64,000 nt of DNA. It comes from Promethearchaeota archaeon (lineage in GTDB: Archaea; Asgardarchaeota; Lokiarchaeia; Sigyniarchaeales; SOKP01). A model generated the notes under the pieces. That model was not told where the DNA came from. It saw only the letters and a program-made list of their open reading frames with translations, and searched no databases. The DNA lies in assembly GCA_019058295.1 (NCBI GenBank), contig JAHPZI010000028.1, positions 62,001 to 126,000 of the forward strand. The letters run 5' to 3'. A program made the translations under genes and the position numbers. Each line of letters opens with the position of its first letter. Within the stretch, counting starts at the first letter, position 1. This document shows positions 1-8,651 of this stretch, one piece after another.

Positions 1-1
1 A

Positions 2-769
2 TTTATGGATAATTTTCTCTTTTTACTCCCGTATATTTTGATTGGTTTAGCTGCCCTATTCACTTTTATTGCTCTCCGGCATCGGAAGTTAAGCAAATTA
101 CGCGAATATTGGGCGGGAGAAGCCATAGTTTTGGACGATTTGTCAAAAATCTCTTACATCATGGTCATTCATAAAGATGCAGGACTAACTCTTTATTCTA
201 AGAAAATTTCTATGGAACTCGATTCGGACTTAATAGGTGGATTTATAACTGCAATTTCACAATTTAAGAGCGAAATTAAAAAACCTGTCGATGAATTTGA
301 TATAAGTAAAGGATTTGAGATGGATTATCACGACTTTAAAATTGATATGGTGGATGGCAAATATATTCGAACTGCGTTAATTTTAGAAGGAATTCCATCC
401 AAACAATTAAAAAAAAATCAGGAAATGTTTACAAATAGTTTTGAAACAAAATTTAGCTCATTATTAGTGGATTTTACCGGAGATGTCAAGCCATTAAAAG
501 AAACTGACGATTTAATTGAGGAATTTTTCAATATTTCTTTAATGTATCCGTTTCAATTAAGTTCGAATTGGAAAGCTGCTAAATTGAAGAAATTAGAGAA
601 TGCGTTATTAGAAGTTGCCGAACAGATGCAAAAAGAGAGAAAATACTTCTTTATTTCCAGTTTATTGAATTATGGACTAGCTGGACGAAAAGAATCAAAA
701 AATCAAATAATAAGTACTTTAATTGATCTCAAGCGGAAAAATTTGCTTGTTCCAGTTAAAATTGATTAA
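2..769 (+). CDS. C-terminal part of a surface protein with longin-like cytosolic domain (5' end outside window)
   Basis: The reading frame is open to the window edge, so this is the C-terminal end of a longer protein and the ATG at 5 is internal. It aligns without a gap to the last 254 residues of the 1118-residue protein downstream (positions 5-769 against 3673-4437), with most residues identical. It shows one membrane span (FLFLLPYILIGLAALFTFIA), a basic stop-transfer segment, then a cytosolic alpha/beta domain resembling the longin/roadblock-type folds common in Asgard archaea (strand around SYIMVIHKDAG, helix, strand around YIRTALILEG). The upstream ectodomain is not visible. A receptor-like surface protein is inferred; the longin-like assignment rests on pattern only. 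Confidence 0.75.
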   Translation, partial: FMDNFLFLLPYILIGLAALFTFIALRHRKLSKLREYWAGEAIVLDDLSKISYIMVIHKDAGLTLYSKKISMELDSDLIGGFITAISQFKSEIKKPVDEFDISKGFEMDYHDFKIDMVDGKYIRTALILEGIPSKQLKKNQEMFTNSFETKFSSLLVDFTGDVKPLKETDDLIEEFFNISLMYPFQLSSNWKAAKLKKLENALLEVAEQMQKERKYFFISSLLNYGLAGRKESKNQIISTLIDLKRKNLLVPVKID

Positions 770-800
770 TATTTTCTTTATTTTCTTCTTTATATTAATT

Positions 801-977
801 ATGGCTGATAAAAAAAGGAAATTTTGGACAGTTGGACAAATAGATGCTACTGGGGTAAGAGGCCCTCATGAAAAAGAACTTGAAGATATTAGCAATGCTA
901 AGAGTTCTCTCTTCATCGACATAGATATGAATATAATCATTAAAATATATCAAATAAATAATTATATTAGAATATAA
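801..977 (+). pseudogene. Truncated copy of the downstream 270-residue protein gene
   Basis: The first 34 or so codons from the ATG at 801 are nearly identical at DNA and protein level to the start of the intact gene at 4475 (shared KRKFWTVGQIDATGVRGPHE). After FIDIDMN the match is lost and the frame stops at 977, leaving 58 residues against 270. It lies 31 nt after the previous stop, as the intact copy lies 37 nt after its partner. This is best read as a remnant of a tandem duplication whose 3' part was deleted. A short functional peptide is not excluded but there is no evidence for one. Confidence 0.75.
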
Positions 978-1048
978 TACTAGTTTATTAAAGTAAAAAA
1001 TATTGGACTATAGAAAAAATATATTCAAATATTTATTTTAGTATCGCA

Positions 1049-1080
1049 AATATATTTAATAAAAATTAGGAGAACGGAAA
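1049..1080 (+). promoter_or_regulatory. TATA-like box and Shine-Dalgarno of the 1118-residue protein gene
   Basis: An AT-only stretch resembling an archaeal TATA element (TATATTTAATAAAA) is followed by AGGAG at 1068-1072, 8 nt before the ATG at 1081. The Shine-Dalgarno match supports that start. The TATA-like box is too close to the start codon for a long leader, so the real promoter may lie further upstream in the AT-rich 978-1048 interval. Confidence 0.4.
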
Positions 1081-4000
1081 ATGATAACTTTAAAAAAAAA
1101 AACATTTTTCTTGCTTTTTTTTATAATATGCATGAATATTTCTATTTTCGTTGTTTCTTCCAACGAAAATCCTTTAGCTAATCAAGAAGATAATGACTTA
1201 AAATCTTTAAAAACTTCTGGTATAGAAAGTGGAGGAAAGCTATACACTCAAGAAAAGGTTCAAATCCAAAATTGTTATATTAATAATAAAGAACCCGGAC
1301 TAAATCGATTACCAAATATTTTCATTAAGAATAGCTTTCTTTCAAATGCTCATATATCTTTTGATAATATAATAGCCCATAACTTTACATACGATCTTGA
1401 ACCTGAATATACAGCAACATTTAAAACCAGATCGTATTCAGAACCTACATATATCTATCAAAAATTTTGGGTAGAAAGGAGCCAATATATTAACAACATT
1501 AGTATTTATATCCTTGATGAAATCAATGAAAATGATTATAATGAGCAAAATTCATGGGAAGTTGCTATAGTGAATTGTTCAAATGATTTATATGGAACAC
1601 CCAATGACACAATTCAAGCACCTTTAGTAAACCCTCATCCCCGGAATGCTATTCCCCATTGGGAACATTTTGATTTTTTAAACTCTGAAGTTGGACCAAT
1701 ATATCTAGATATAAATAATACATACTTCACAATAGAAAATGGATTTATTAAATATTGGTTTGCAATCAGAATAAAAATGCCTCCGAATGATTTTTGGTTA
1801 GGAGGAGGTGATAAATATCTTTTTTTTAAACCAGATGGTGATGATCCTAATGATATTGGAGCGGGGGAAACATTTGCTCAGGGTCAATTTGGTTATGGTT
1901 CTCATCGCAAGCAATTTTCTCAAACCAATGTAAGTAGCATTAATATTATAAATGGCACAAAAAAACTTGGGGGAATCCCTTCATTCGCATTTTTTGACAA
2001 TAATAGATTTATAGTTCAATCAAATTCGAATAATATAACATTAGAGGCGACACTTGATTTTGATAATACAAATAATTGGTTATTCTGGTTTATTAAAGAA
2101 GAACTTCCCAGCGTTTGGGATACGGAGTATAAACCAATATACGGATTGGAATGGGAAGAATTCTGGAATCTATTGCATCCTTATCTCCTATTTGGATTTG
2201 ACTTTAATATAGCAACAAATATAAGCGATATTGGCAATATCCTTAATGCTGATATGTTTCTATTCAATTCAACTGATAATACTTGGATGAATATATCCCA
2301 GTATATAAATGTGAAACAAGAAGATGAAACTTTAATTACTATTAGTGTTAGAGATCGTGAGGGTAAAGATGATATTTTATCATTAATGGGTGATGGGATG
2401 CCAGTGGGGAATTATAACCTTACTGTCAAATTTAATTATACAAGTAATGATGGTGCTGTTTTTAACGTATCATTTAATGAATTCACTATAGATGTTTTAA
2501 CATTAGATGAAATTTCTCCGCTTCAGATATTTGATCCCGGAATACAAGATTTATTTTATCCTATTAGTGCCACGGTGGATCCGAATACAGGAGAAACAAT
2601 CGGGAATCCAGATTTAGATGCATTGGAATTAAATGATGGTAATTACTTTATAGCCAATTCTATAGATGATAATCTCACAATTGAATTTGAATTTAACTTA
2701 GTTCCCTATTTGAACAATTCATTATGGACTATGGACGAATATGAATACCAATATGTCTATCCAAATCCCACGATTCCTGAAATGACTTTAAGGCTGAGTT
2801 CTAAGGTTAGTATAAAGGGAAATTCTTCGGTGCAAAATAATTTAACTACTGCTGTTTTAGAAATTTATGTACCTGAAGAAATGGAATGGTATCCAGTGTG
2901 GTTCGAAGATTTATTGGCTCATGAAAATGAGTTTCAAATACCTGCCAGTGTAAATGTTACAAGCTCTTTGTTTATTTTACAAATGACCAACTCTTCTTAT
3001 CAAAAAAATTCTCTTAAATTTCGGTTGAGATATGAATGGAATGAAGCTCAAACACCCCCTCCCGGAGGTTTTAATGTTACTATTGATGAATTTAGTTTCG
3101 ATATCACCGTTCAAAATGCAAAATCCTCTGATTTTTCTTCTTTGATAGGATTCGGCTTAAATAATGATGCGATAAAGCCCTCCGATATTTCCATGGAAGT
3201 TCAGGGTACCAGTGTGGCAGATGATGGTACATGGAGTGGTGATATTGCTAATGGTATTCCCAACTCAGATGGATATTTTGAATTTAACATAACATCGCGA
3301 TGGGAAGCAGTTAGTTTTAACGTGACAATAACGTATGACGTATTTAAATACCTAATTGAAATAGATTTCAAAGATGATTTTGAAGAGCAATATATGACTG
3401 GAACAGAATATTTTACTATAGAGGTAACTAATAGTATTGGTCAACCGATCTCAGGTCTAGAAATAATTTTTGAATTGATCGATGCAGATGATAAAGTAAT
3501 CGATGAAGACACAGATATTACTGATTTGGATGGAGAAGCAACGGGTTCTCTAGAAATGGATGAGATAGGGGATGGCTTTTATGTTAAAGTCAGTTATGAG
3601 CAAGTTGGAATATATGCAAGTGAAGATAAAGAATCCGATGAATTTAGGGTGGTTGATGAATTTACAATATTTATGGATAATTTTCTACTATTATTGCCAT
3701 ATATTCTTATTGGATTGGCAGCACTTTTTACATTTATAGCCCTCCGGCATCGAAAGTTAAGCAAATTGCGAGAATTCTGGGAGGAAGAATCTATAGTTTT
3801 AGAAGACTTGTTAAAAATTTCACACATCATGATCATACATAAAGATACGGGATTAACTCTTTATAGTAAGCAAACTTCTATGGAACTCGATTCGGATTTA
3901 ATAAGTGGATTTTTAACTGCCATTTCACAATTTAGAAGCGAAATTAAAAAACCTGTTGATGATTTTGACATAAGTACAGGATTTGAGATGGATTATCACG

Positions 4001-4437
4001 ACTTTAAAATTGATATAGTGGATGGCAAATATATACGAACTGCGTTAATTTTAGAAGGAATCCCATCCGAACAATTAAAAAAAAATCAGGAAATGTTTAC
4101 AAATAGTTTTGAAACAAAATTTAGCTCATTATTAGTGGATTTTACAGGAGATGTCAAGCCATTCAGAGAAACTGACAATTTAATTGAGAGATTTTTCAAT
4201 ATTTCTCTGATGTATCCATTTCAATTAGGTTCGAATTGGAAATCAGCAAAATTAAAAAAATTAGAAACAGCTTTATTAGAAGTAGCCGAACAGATGCAAA
4301 AAGAGAGAAAATACTTCTTTATTTCCAATTTATTGAATTACGGACTAGCTGGACGGAAAGAATCAAAAAATCAAATCGTAAGTACTATACTCTCACTTAA
4401 ACGGAAAGATTTAATTGTTCCAATTGATATTGATTAA
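1081..4437 (+). CDS. Large surface protein: signal peptide, ectodomain, one TM, cytosolic longin-like domain
   Basis: The N-terminus has a lysine-rich stretch followed by a hydrophobic signal segment (residues about 7-26). Residues about 30-860 form an acidic, Asn/Thr-rich beta-type ectodomain with many NxS/T sequons; the last part (about 770-855) looks like an Ig-like module. A membrane span starts at about residue 867 (LLLLPYILIGLAALFTFIAL) and is followed by basic residues, placing roughly 230 C-terminal residues in the cytosol. That tail has the strand-helix-strand pattern of longin/roadblock-like domains, then a helical region. The layout is that of a receptor sensing outside and contacting cytosolic GTPase machinery, but the ligand and partner are unknown. 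The same tail is duplicated at 2-769. The start is supported by AGGAG 8 nt upstream. Confidence 0.75.
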   Translation: MITLKKKTFFLLFFIICMNISIFVVSSNENPLANQEDNDLKSLKTSGIESGGKLYTQEKVQIQNCYINNKEPGLNRLPNIFIKNSFLSNAHISFDNIIAHNFTYDLEPEYTATFKTRSYSEPTYIYQKFWVERSQYINNISIYILDEINENDYNEQNSWEVAIVNCSNDLYGTPNDTIQAPLVNPHPRNAIPHWEHFDFLNSEVGPIYLDINNTYFTIENGFIKYWFAIRIKMPPNDFWLGGGDKYLFFKPDGDDPNDIGAGETFAQGQFGYGSHRKQFSQTNVSSINIINGTKKLGGIPSFAFFDNNRFIVQSNSNNITLEATLDFDNTNNWLFWFIKEELPSVWDTEYKPIYGLEWEEFWNLLHPYLLFGFDFNIATNISDIGNILNADMFLFNSTDNTWMNISQYINVKQEDETLITISVRDREGKDDILSLMGDGMPVGNYNLTVKFNYTSNDGAVFNVSFNEFTIDVLTLDEISPLQIFDPGIQDLFYPISATVDPNTGETIGNPDLDALELNDGNYFIANSIDDNLTIEFEFNLVPYLNNSLWTMDEYEYQYVYPNPTIPEMTLRLSSKVSIKGNSSVQNNLTTAVLEIYVPEEMEWYPVWFEDLLAHENEFQIPASVNVTSSLFILQMTNSSYQKNSLKFRLRYEWNEAQTPPPGGFNVTIDEFSFDITVQNAKSSDFSSLIGFGLNNDAIKPSDISMEVQGTSVADDGTWSGDIANGIPNSDGYFEFNITSRWEAVSFNVTITYDVFKYLIEIDFKDDFEEQYMTGTEYFTIEVTNSIGQPISGLEIIFELIDADDKVIDEDTDITDLDGEATGSLEMDEIGDGFYVKVSYEQVGIYASEDKESDEFRVVDEFTIFMDNFLLLLPYILIGLAALFTFIALRHRKLSKLREFWEEESIVLEDLLKISHIMIIHKDTGLTLYSKQTSMELDSDLISGFLTAISQFRSEIKKPVDDFDISTGFEMDYHDFKIDIVDGKYIRTALILEGIPSEQLKKNQEMFTNSFETKFSSLLVDFTGDVKPFRETDNLIERFFNISLMYPFQLGSNWKSAKLKKLETALLEVAEQMQKERKYFFISNLLNYGLAGRKESKNQIVSTILSLKRKDLIVPIDID

Positions 4438-4474
4438 AAATTTATTTTTTTCATTCTTTATATTTATATTAATT

Positions 4475-5287
4475 ATGATTGATAAAAAAAGGAAATTTTG
4501 GACAGTTGGACAAATAGATGCTACTGGGGTAAGAGGCCCTCATGAAAAAGAACTTGAAGATATTAGCAATGCTAAGTGTCCTCTTTTCATCAACATTAAT
4601 ATGAATGTTCTACAAAAAATTGTAAAAGAGAGTCTTGGTGGTAAAATCGAAAATATTGGATTTGATGAAGACTGGACTATTACTATAGAGTTTTTTCCTG
4701 AAGTAAATATCCATATGGCATATTCTTATTTTGGAGATGAATTTGGGGATGGTATTGAAGCAGAATTTAAATTTTATTTTTCTGGAGAGCATGTTACATT
4801 GGTTCCGGGTGAAGATAGTGCAACTTACATCGACATAGTTATGGATTTTATAGAGAGATTACTAAAAAATAAAGAACCATTTGAGAAGGACTATGATAAA
4901 AAGACAGAACTTATGGAAAAAGTTCTTATCCAGAGGGAAAAACCATTTGAAGTCCTAAAAGAAGGGGAAGGAAACAAATTAGCAGAATTCTTGGGTGCTA
5001 AAGTATGGAAAACCTCTGAGGGCTGGAGAATTAAAAAAGAATTCTTTCCGAAAATGTTTGCTGAAATTACATGGAATAAAGAAAAAGGACTTAATATATC
5101 TTTTTCAGGGGATAATCTTAATAATATGAGTAGTTATCATGCAGAATTCTTAGGGATTTTCATAATAAACCATCTCCTAAGATTTATAACAATCCATAAT
5201 GAAAATGAAGATCTGCCTGATATCTGCTACATAATGTTTTCACGAATGTTTACAAAAGCTAAAGGTTGGGAGCATAGGAGAAGGTAG
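4475..5287 (+). CDS. Conserved protein of unknown function, 270 aa, paired with the surface protein
   Basis: I do not recognise the family. The protein is soluble, mixed alpha/beta, with two weakly similar halves: each has an EFFP segment (about residues 70 and 190) followed by a beta-rich stretch, so it may be an internal duplication. It begins 37 nt after the receptor-like gene and was duplicated together with it, which suggests a functional pair. I chose the ATG at 4475 because near-identity to the truncated copy at 801 begins there. The same frame extends upstream to 4415 through a T-rich leader that reads as Phe/Ile; I consider that a spacer rather than a membrane segment. Confidence 0.7.
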   Translation: MIDKKRKFWTVGQIDATGVRGPHEKELEDISNAKCPLFININMNVLQKIVKESLGGKIENIGFDEDWTITIEFFPEVNIHMAYSYFGDEFGDGIEAEFKFYFSGEHVTLVPGEDSATYIDIVMDFIERLLKNKEPFEKDYDKKTELMEKVLIQREKPFEVLKEGEGNKLAEFLGAKVWKTSEGWRIKKEFFPKMFAEITWNKEKGLNISFSGDNLNNMSSYHAEFLGIFIINHLLRFITIHNENEDLPDICYIMFSRMFTKAKGWEHRRR

Positions 5288-5326
5288 TTTTCCTACTAAA
5301 TAAAAAATAATTTTAAAAAAAAAGGT

Positions 5327-5887
5327 TTAAATAATAGCTGTCCAAAATACAGATCTTCCCTTTTTTTCTGTTCGCTTAATTCTTTGGGCATTTTCTAAAT
5401 TAGACATTAATTTCCAAATTTGTGAATTGCTTAATTTGAAATATCTCCGCAATTCTGGAGTTGACATCTCTGTGCCACTTAACAAATTTACGATTAATCT
5501 TTCAATTTCTTCTATTGTATCTTCATCAGAATCATCGGAGTCTGATTTCTCTTCATCAATAGTCTCCATCTCAGTTATAATTCTATTAGCAATTTTGCTT
5601 AGTTGTGTTATATTTCTTTCGATCCCTTGAGGTTTCATAAATAAACAGCAGAGTTCTAAATCCTTTGGAAAGGCAACAATGTAAAATTTGTCATATAATA
5701 TTGCTCTTGGCTTTTTTCCAACATTTCCTCCCCGGAAAGCTAGATAAAAGTTCATTGAGAAATCGTCTAAATTAACTAAATCTTTTGAAGTATTTTCGAA
5801 CTCCTTTTTCCATTTGAGAAATGGGCCGTCAATCATGTCAAAACCGATCAATGCGGCCCCAAATAATTCATTTTCGTTAAATTTCAC
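5327..5887 (-). CDS. Longin-like domain protein with C-terminal winged helix
   Basis: Residues about 5-115 match the longin-like pattern of archaeal small-GTPase partners (FGAALIGFDMIDGP, then strands and the helix near NITQLSKIANRIITEM). An acidic linker (EEKSDSDDSDEDTIEE, about 115-130) leads to a C-terminal winged-helix region (about 130-186: STPELRRYFKLSNSQIWKLM, then a basic wing RIKRTEKKGRS). The gene is second in an operon with the Arf-like GTPase, 16 nt apart. It starts at GTG 5887, with AAGGAG at 5904-5899 overlapping the GTPase stop codon, so translation is probably coupled. The combination suggests a GTPase-associated regulator that might bind DNA. The winged helix could equally serve protein-protein contact, as in ESCRT and other complexes. 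Confidence 0.7.
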   Translation of the reverse strand: MKFNENELFGAALIGFDMIDGPFLKWKKEFENTSKDLVNLDDFSMNFYLAFRGGNVGKKPRAILYDKFYIVAFPKDLELCCLFMKPQGIERNITQLSKIANRIITEMETIDEEKSDSDDSDEDTIEEIERLIVNLLSGTEMSTPELRRYFKLSNSQIWKLMSNLENAQRIKRTEKKGRSVFWTAII

Positions 5888-5898
5888 TTTCTTTTACA

Positions 5899-5904
5899 CT
5901 CCTT
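5899..5904 (-). promoter_or_regulatory. Shine-Dalgarno overlapping the GTPase stop codon
   Basis: On the minus strand AAGGAG lies about 11 nt before the GTG start at 5887 and shares bases with the TAA stop of the upstream GTPase gene (5906-5904). This decides the GTG start of the longin/winged-helix protein and suggests translational coupling of the two genes. Confidence 0.6.
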
Positions 5905-6464
5905 TATTCTATCATATAATTTAAATCTTCTTTAAGAATATTCATAGATTCTTTTAAACTTCTTCTTATAAACACTTGATTTAATTCTTTTTTAATAATA
6001 TCGATTAATTTTTTCCGTTCGGACGATTCAATCGCTGTTAAACCGTAAGTCTTTACTTTGAGTATATCCTCAACTCTTTTTGCTTCCATTCTGCCATATT
6101 CCTTACATAAATCTTGTTTGTTCGCAATAGCAATTATGGGACAATCTTTTTCTACAATATTACTTGTGAACTCAATAAATCTTCGTGAATTTAATACATT
6201 GCGAGGACTAGAATCAGTTACTACTAATACAAGATCAGAACCTGCAAGATAATCATCTAAATAAGTTAGATAAGATGTTTGGCCTCCAAAATCCCAAACT
6301 CTTAAAGAAAACTGATCGAATTTAACCGTTTTCAAATCAAACCCTTGTGTGGGGATATAAAGTCTGTCTTTTTTTTCTATATTCTCCAATAAAAGTTTCA
6401 GAATGGTGGTTTTGCCCGTAGCGGGATGTCCAATTATCGATATTTTAACTAAATCGTTTAACAT
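5904..6464 (-). CDS. Arf/Ras-superfamily small GTPase
   Basis: All five G motifs are visible: P-loop GHPATGKT (residues 12-19), switch I Thr39 in IPTQGFD, G3 WDFGGQ (57-62) with the catalytic-type Gln62, NKQD (115-118) and TAI (143-145) as G5. The PTQGFD and WDFGGQ forms are typical of the Arf/Arl/SRbeta branch rather than Rab/Ras. There is no N-terminal amphipathic helix or Gly2 myristoylation site, and no C-terminal Cys, so membrane attachment must come from a partner if it occurs. It is the first gene of a two-gene operon with a longin-like protein, a fold that binds or scaffolds small GTPases in eukaryotes and Asgard archaea. Confidence 0.9.
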   Translation of the reverse strand: MLNDLVKISIIGHPATGKTTILKLLLENIEKKDRLYIPTQGFDLKTVKFDQFSLRVWDFGGQTSYLTYLDDYLAGSDLVLVVTDSSPRNVLNSRRFIEFTSNIVEKDCPIIAIANKQDLCKEYGRMEAKRVEDILKVKTYGLTAIESSERKKLIDIIKKELNQVFIRRSLKESMNILKEDLNYMIE

Positions 6465-6639
6465 TTCTATTCTAAAATGATTATTTAATTAATGAACAAA
6501 GAGAATTTGTGAATATTAAACTCGATCTTATCTGTGTAATATTTCTTTAGATCTCGTTTAAAAGATTCCCATAATGATTAAGTAATTATAATAAGTTGTT
6601 TAAAAAATTATAAATAATTGAAAGAATTTTAAAAAACAT

Positions 6640-7719
6640 ATGGAGGATAATAAACGAAGAGATTTGGCAAATAAATCCTTTGGCAATATTATTTCAGATG
6701 GATTTAATCTTTTTAAGAAATGTTATTGGAAATTGCTGCTACCAATGGCTTCTTTTTATATCATATATCTAATTATCAAAGTATTTCTATTAGCAGACTT
6801 ATATTTTTTATCTTACCGATTAGAAATAGAATATATTCAAATAGATCCTGAAAATGTATCTGAAGCTGATTATGATAGAATACTATTAATCGCGTTTATC
6901 GAACTTCTAATATACTTTCTAGATTTTTTGATAAGAGCAATTTTTACTGTTATAGCAATGTGCTCCGTAAGTCTTTTTGTTTATAAAAAGTATATGAATG
7001 AAGAAGTTAATTTTCTTAATCAATTTAAAAAGGCATTTAACCCAAAGATGTTACTAGTAATAATTTTAATCGGAATATGCATACCTTTAAGCATTTGGAT
7101 CTTAATGATCCCAGGACTTATCATTTTTGGAAGATATATATTTACAGTTTATACTTATAACATGGAAAATACAGAAGAAGGTACAGAAGTAATACAGAAG
7201 AAAAATCTAATTTCGAAGGCACAATTAATTTCTAAAGGTTCATTTTTGAAAATTTTTGCTATTTTTCTTATTACTATATTAATTACATTTATTATTCAAT
7301 TGGGATACTCAATTTTTCTATTATTTATTTGGAATGTGGATAATGCTACTTTATTATCATGGTATGATCCTAATAATAGAAATTATGGAATGATAATTCT
7401 TTATGAATTGATCTATGTTAATTTAGTAAATATAATCTTTATACCCTTGTTTATTTGTTTAATAACCCCCTTATTCGCAAGTTGTAAGGCACGATACGAA
7501 TTAGGAGAACTATATTATCCTCCAAAAAAACAGCCAGATTACAAACCATATCCTGCACAAGAACCTTATCCTGCACAACAATCTTATCCCGCACAGATGA
7601 ATACCTGGCAATCCAGAATTCAAGAAGGCCCTGGTATTTATTGTCCCTATTGTGGGCATAAAATTGATAATCCTATAAAATTCTGCCCTAGTTGTGGAGA
7701 ATCTATCGAATTTAAATAA
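6640..7719 (+). CDS. Multi-spanning membrane protein with C-terminal zinc ribbon
   Basis: The 359 residues start with a short soluble part (SFGNIISDGFNLFKKCYWKL) typical of the integral membrane family around glycerophosphodiester phosphodiesterase membrane domains. Five or six hydrophobic segments follow to about residue 280. A Pro/Tyr/Gln linker with three PYPAQ-type repeats (about 305-322) leads to a C-terminal zinc ribbon (YCPYCGHK ... FCPSCGES). The N-terminal resemblance is general, so the function is open. The ribbon probably sits in the cytosol for protein contacts. It is followed closely by the PAC2 gene (18 nt). Confidence 0.7.
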   Translation: MEDNKRRDLANKSFGNIISDGFNLFKKCYWKLLLPMASFYIIYLIIKVFLLADLYFLSYRLEIEYIQIDPENVSEADYDRILLIAFIELLIYFLDFLIRAIFTVIAMCSVSLFVYKKYMNEEVNFLNQFKKAFNPKMLLVIILIGICIPLSIWILMIPGLIIFGRYIFTVYTYNMENTEEGTEVIQKKNLISKAQLISKGSFLKIFAIFLITILITFIIQLGYSIFLLFIWNVDNATLLSWYDPNNRNYGMIILYELIYVNLVNIIFIPLFICLITPLFASCKARYELGELYYPPKKQPDYKPYPAQEPYPAQQSYPAQMNTWQSRIQEGPGIYCPYCGHKIDNPIKFCPSCGESIEFK

Positions 7720-7737
7720 TGAAAGGAAGAATTTCCC

Positions 7738-8520
7738 ATGTATTTCAACATCGAAAAAAAGATTGACTTAAACATTGATGATATTAATGATCCTGTCGTC
7801 TTGATAGGATGGCCTGGAATAGCTTTAGTCGCTAAATTAGCAATTTCTACAATTAAAGACGCGATTGACGCAGAATTATTTTTAAAAATAGAATATTTTG
7901 ATTTTCCCCCTAAAAGTACTGTTGAAGCTGGTTCATTAGATATTCCATCTGCTAAATTATATTATAAAAAAAGAAAAATTAACGATCTTTTTATATTAAC
8001 CGCAAATTTTCAACCTCAAACTCCAGAAGGCGTTTTTGAGTTCGCTAAAAGATTTTGCGAAGAAATGGACAAAATTTCAGGTGGAAAAATAAAAATGTAT
8101 CTATCTACTGGGGCCTTAATTTCGGATAATGTATCTGATAAACCTAAAGTTCATATATGTAGTACATCAAAGGATTTAATGCAATCTTTTTTAGAATTAG
8201 AAAATACTAAAATAATGGATGGTGGAATAATTGCAGGGGCAAATGGGATATTACCCGCTTATGCGGGTGCAAAAGGCTTCGCACCAGGAATTTGTCTGTT
8301 AGCTGAAACTATTCCTTTGCCAATGATGAGTTTAGACCCACGTGCCAGCAAAGCTTTAGTTAAGATATTAAAAAATTATTTTAAAATTGAAATGAATTTT
8401 GATGAATTAGATAAAAAAATTGATGAAATGAAAAATGTGTTCGAATCGTTTAAAAAACAAGCAGATTATTTTATGAAAGGTGCTCAGGAAGATCAAGGAC
8501 CAGATTCATATTTCCGATAA
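7738..8520 (+). CDS. PAC2 family protein (proteasome assembly chaperone family)
   Basis: The N-terminal pattern VVLIGWPGIALVAKLA, the PEGVFEFAKRF segment and the STGALISD and GGIIAGANGILPAYAG motifs are characteristic of the archaeal PAC2 family. The length of 260 residues fits. Eukaryotic PAC2 helps assemble the 20S proteasome alpha ring; for archaeal members the role is assumed rather than shown, and some belong to ATP-grasp contexts. A purine-rich sequence (GAAAGGA) lies about 10 nt before the ATG. It may be cotranscribed with the zinc-ribbon membrane protein upstream. Confidence 0.85.
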   Translation: MYFNIEKKIDLNIDDINDPVVLIGWPGIALVAKLAISTIKDAIDAELFLKIEYFDFPPKSTVEAGSLDIPSAKLYYKKRKINDLFILTANFQPQTPEGVFEFAKRFCEEMDKISGGKIKMYLSTGALISDNVSDKPKVHICSTSKDLMQSFLELENTKIMDGGIIAGANGILPAYAGAKGFAPGICLLAETIPLPMMSLDPRASKALVKILKNYFKIEMNFDELDKKIDEMKNVFESFKKQADYFMKGAQEDQGPDSYFR

Positions 8521-8651
8521 CATCTTTTTCTTTTTCGATAAATATTAAATTGAAATTCTTATTTAAACAAATTTTTAATGAAAAAATCCTTAATTTAACT
8601 AAAAAATTAAATTAAATAATTAAAAAAAAAATCAAGGTTGAGATTTAAGAT

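Noticed and set aside
723..800. Frame extending upstream of the truncated copy at 801, overlapping the receptor-like gene
   Set aside because: The upstream part reads through a T-rich spacer as Phe/Ile; near-identity to the intact copy begins at the ATG of 801, so the extension is not coding.
4415..4474. Hydrophobic N-terminal extension of the 270-residue protein
   Set aside because: It overlaps the previous gene by 23 nt and is a T-rich spacer. The same spacer in the other copy differs by 6 nt and is not conserved in composition beyond T-richness.
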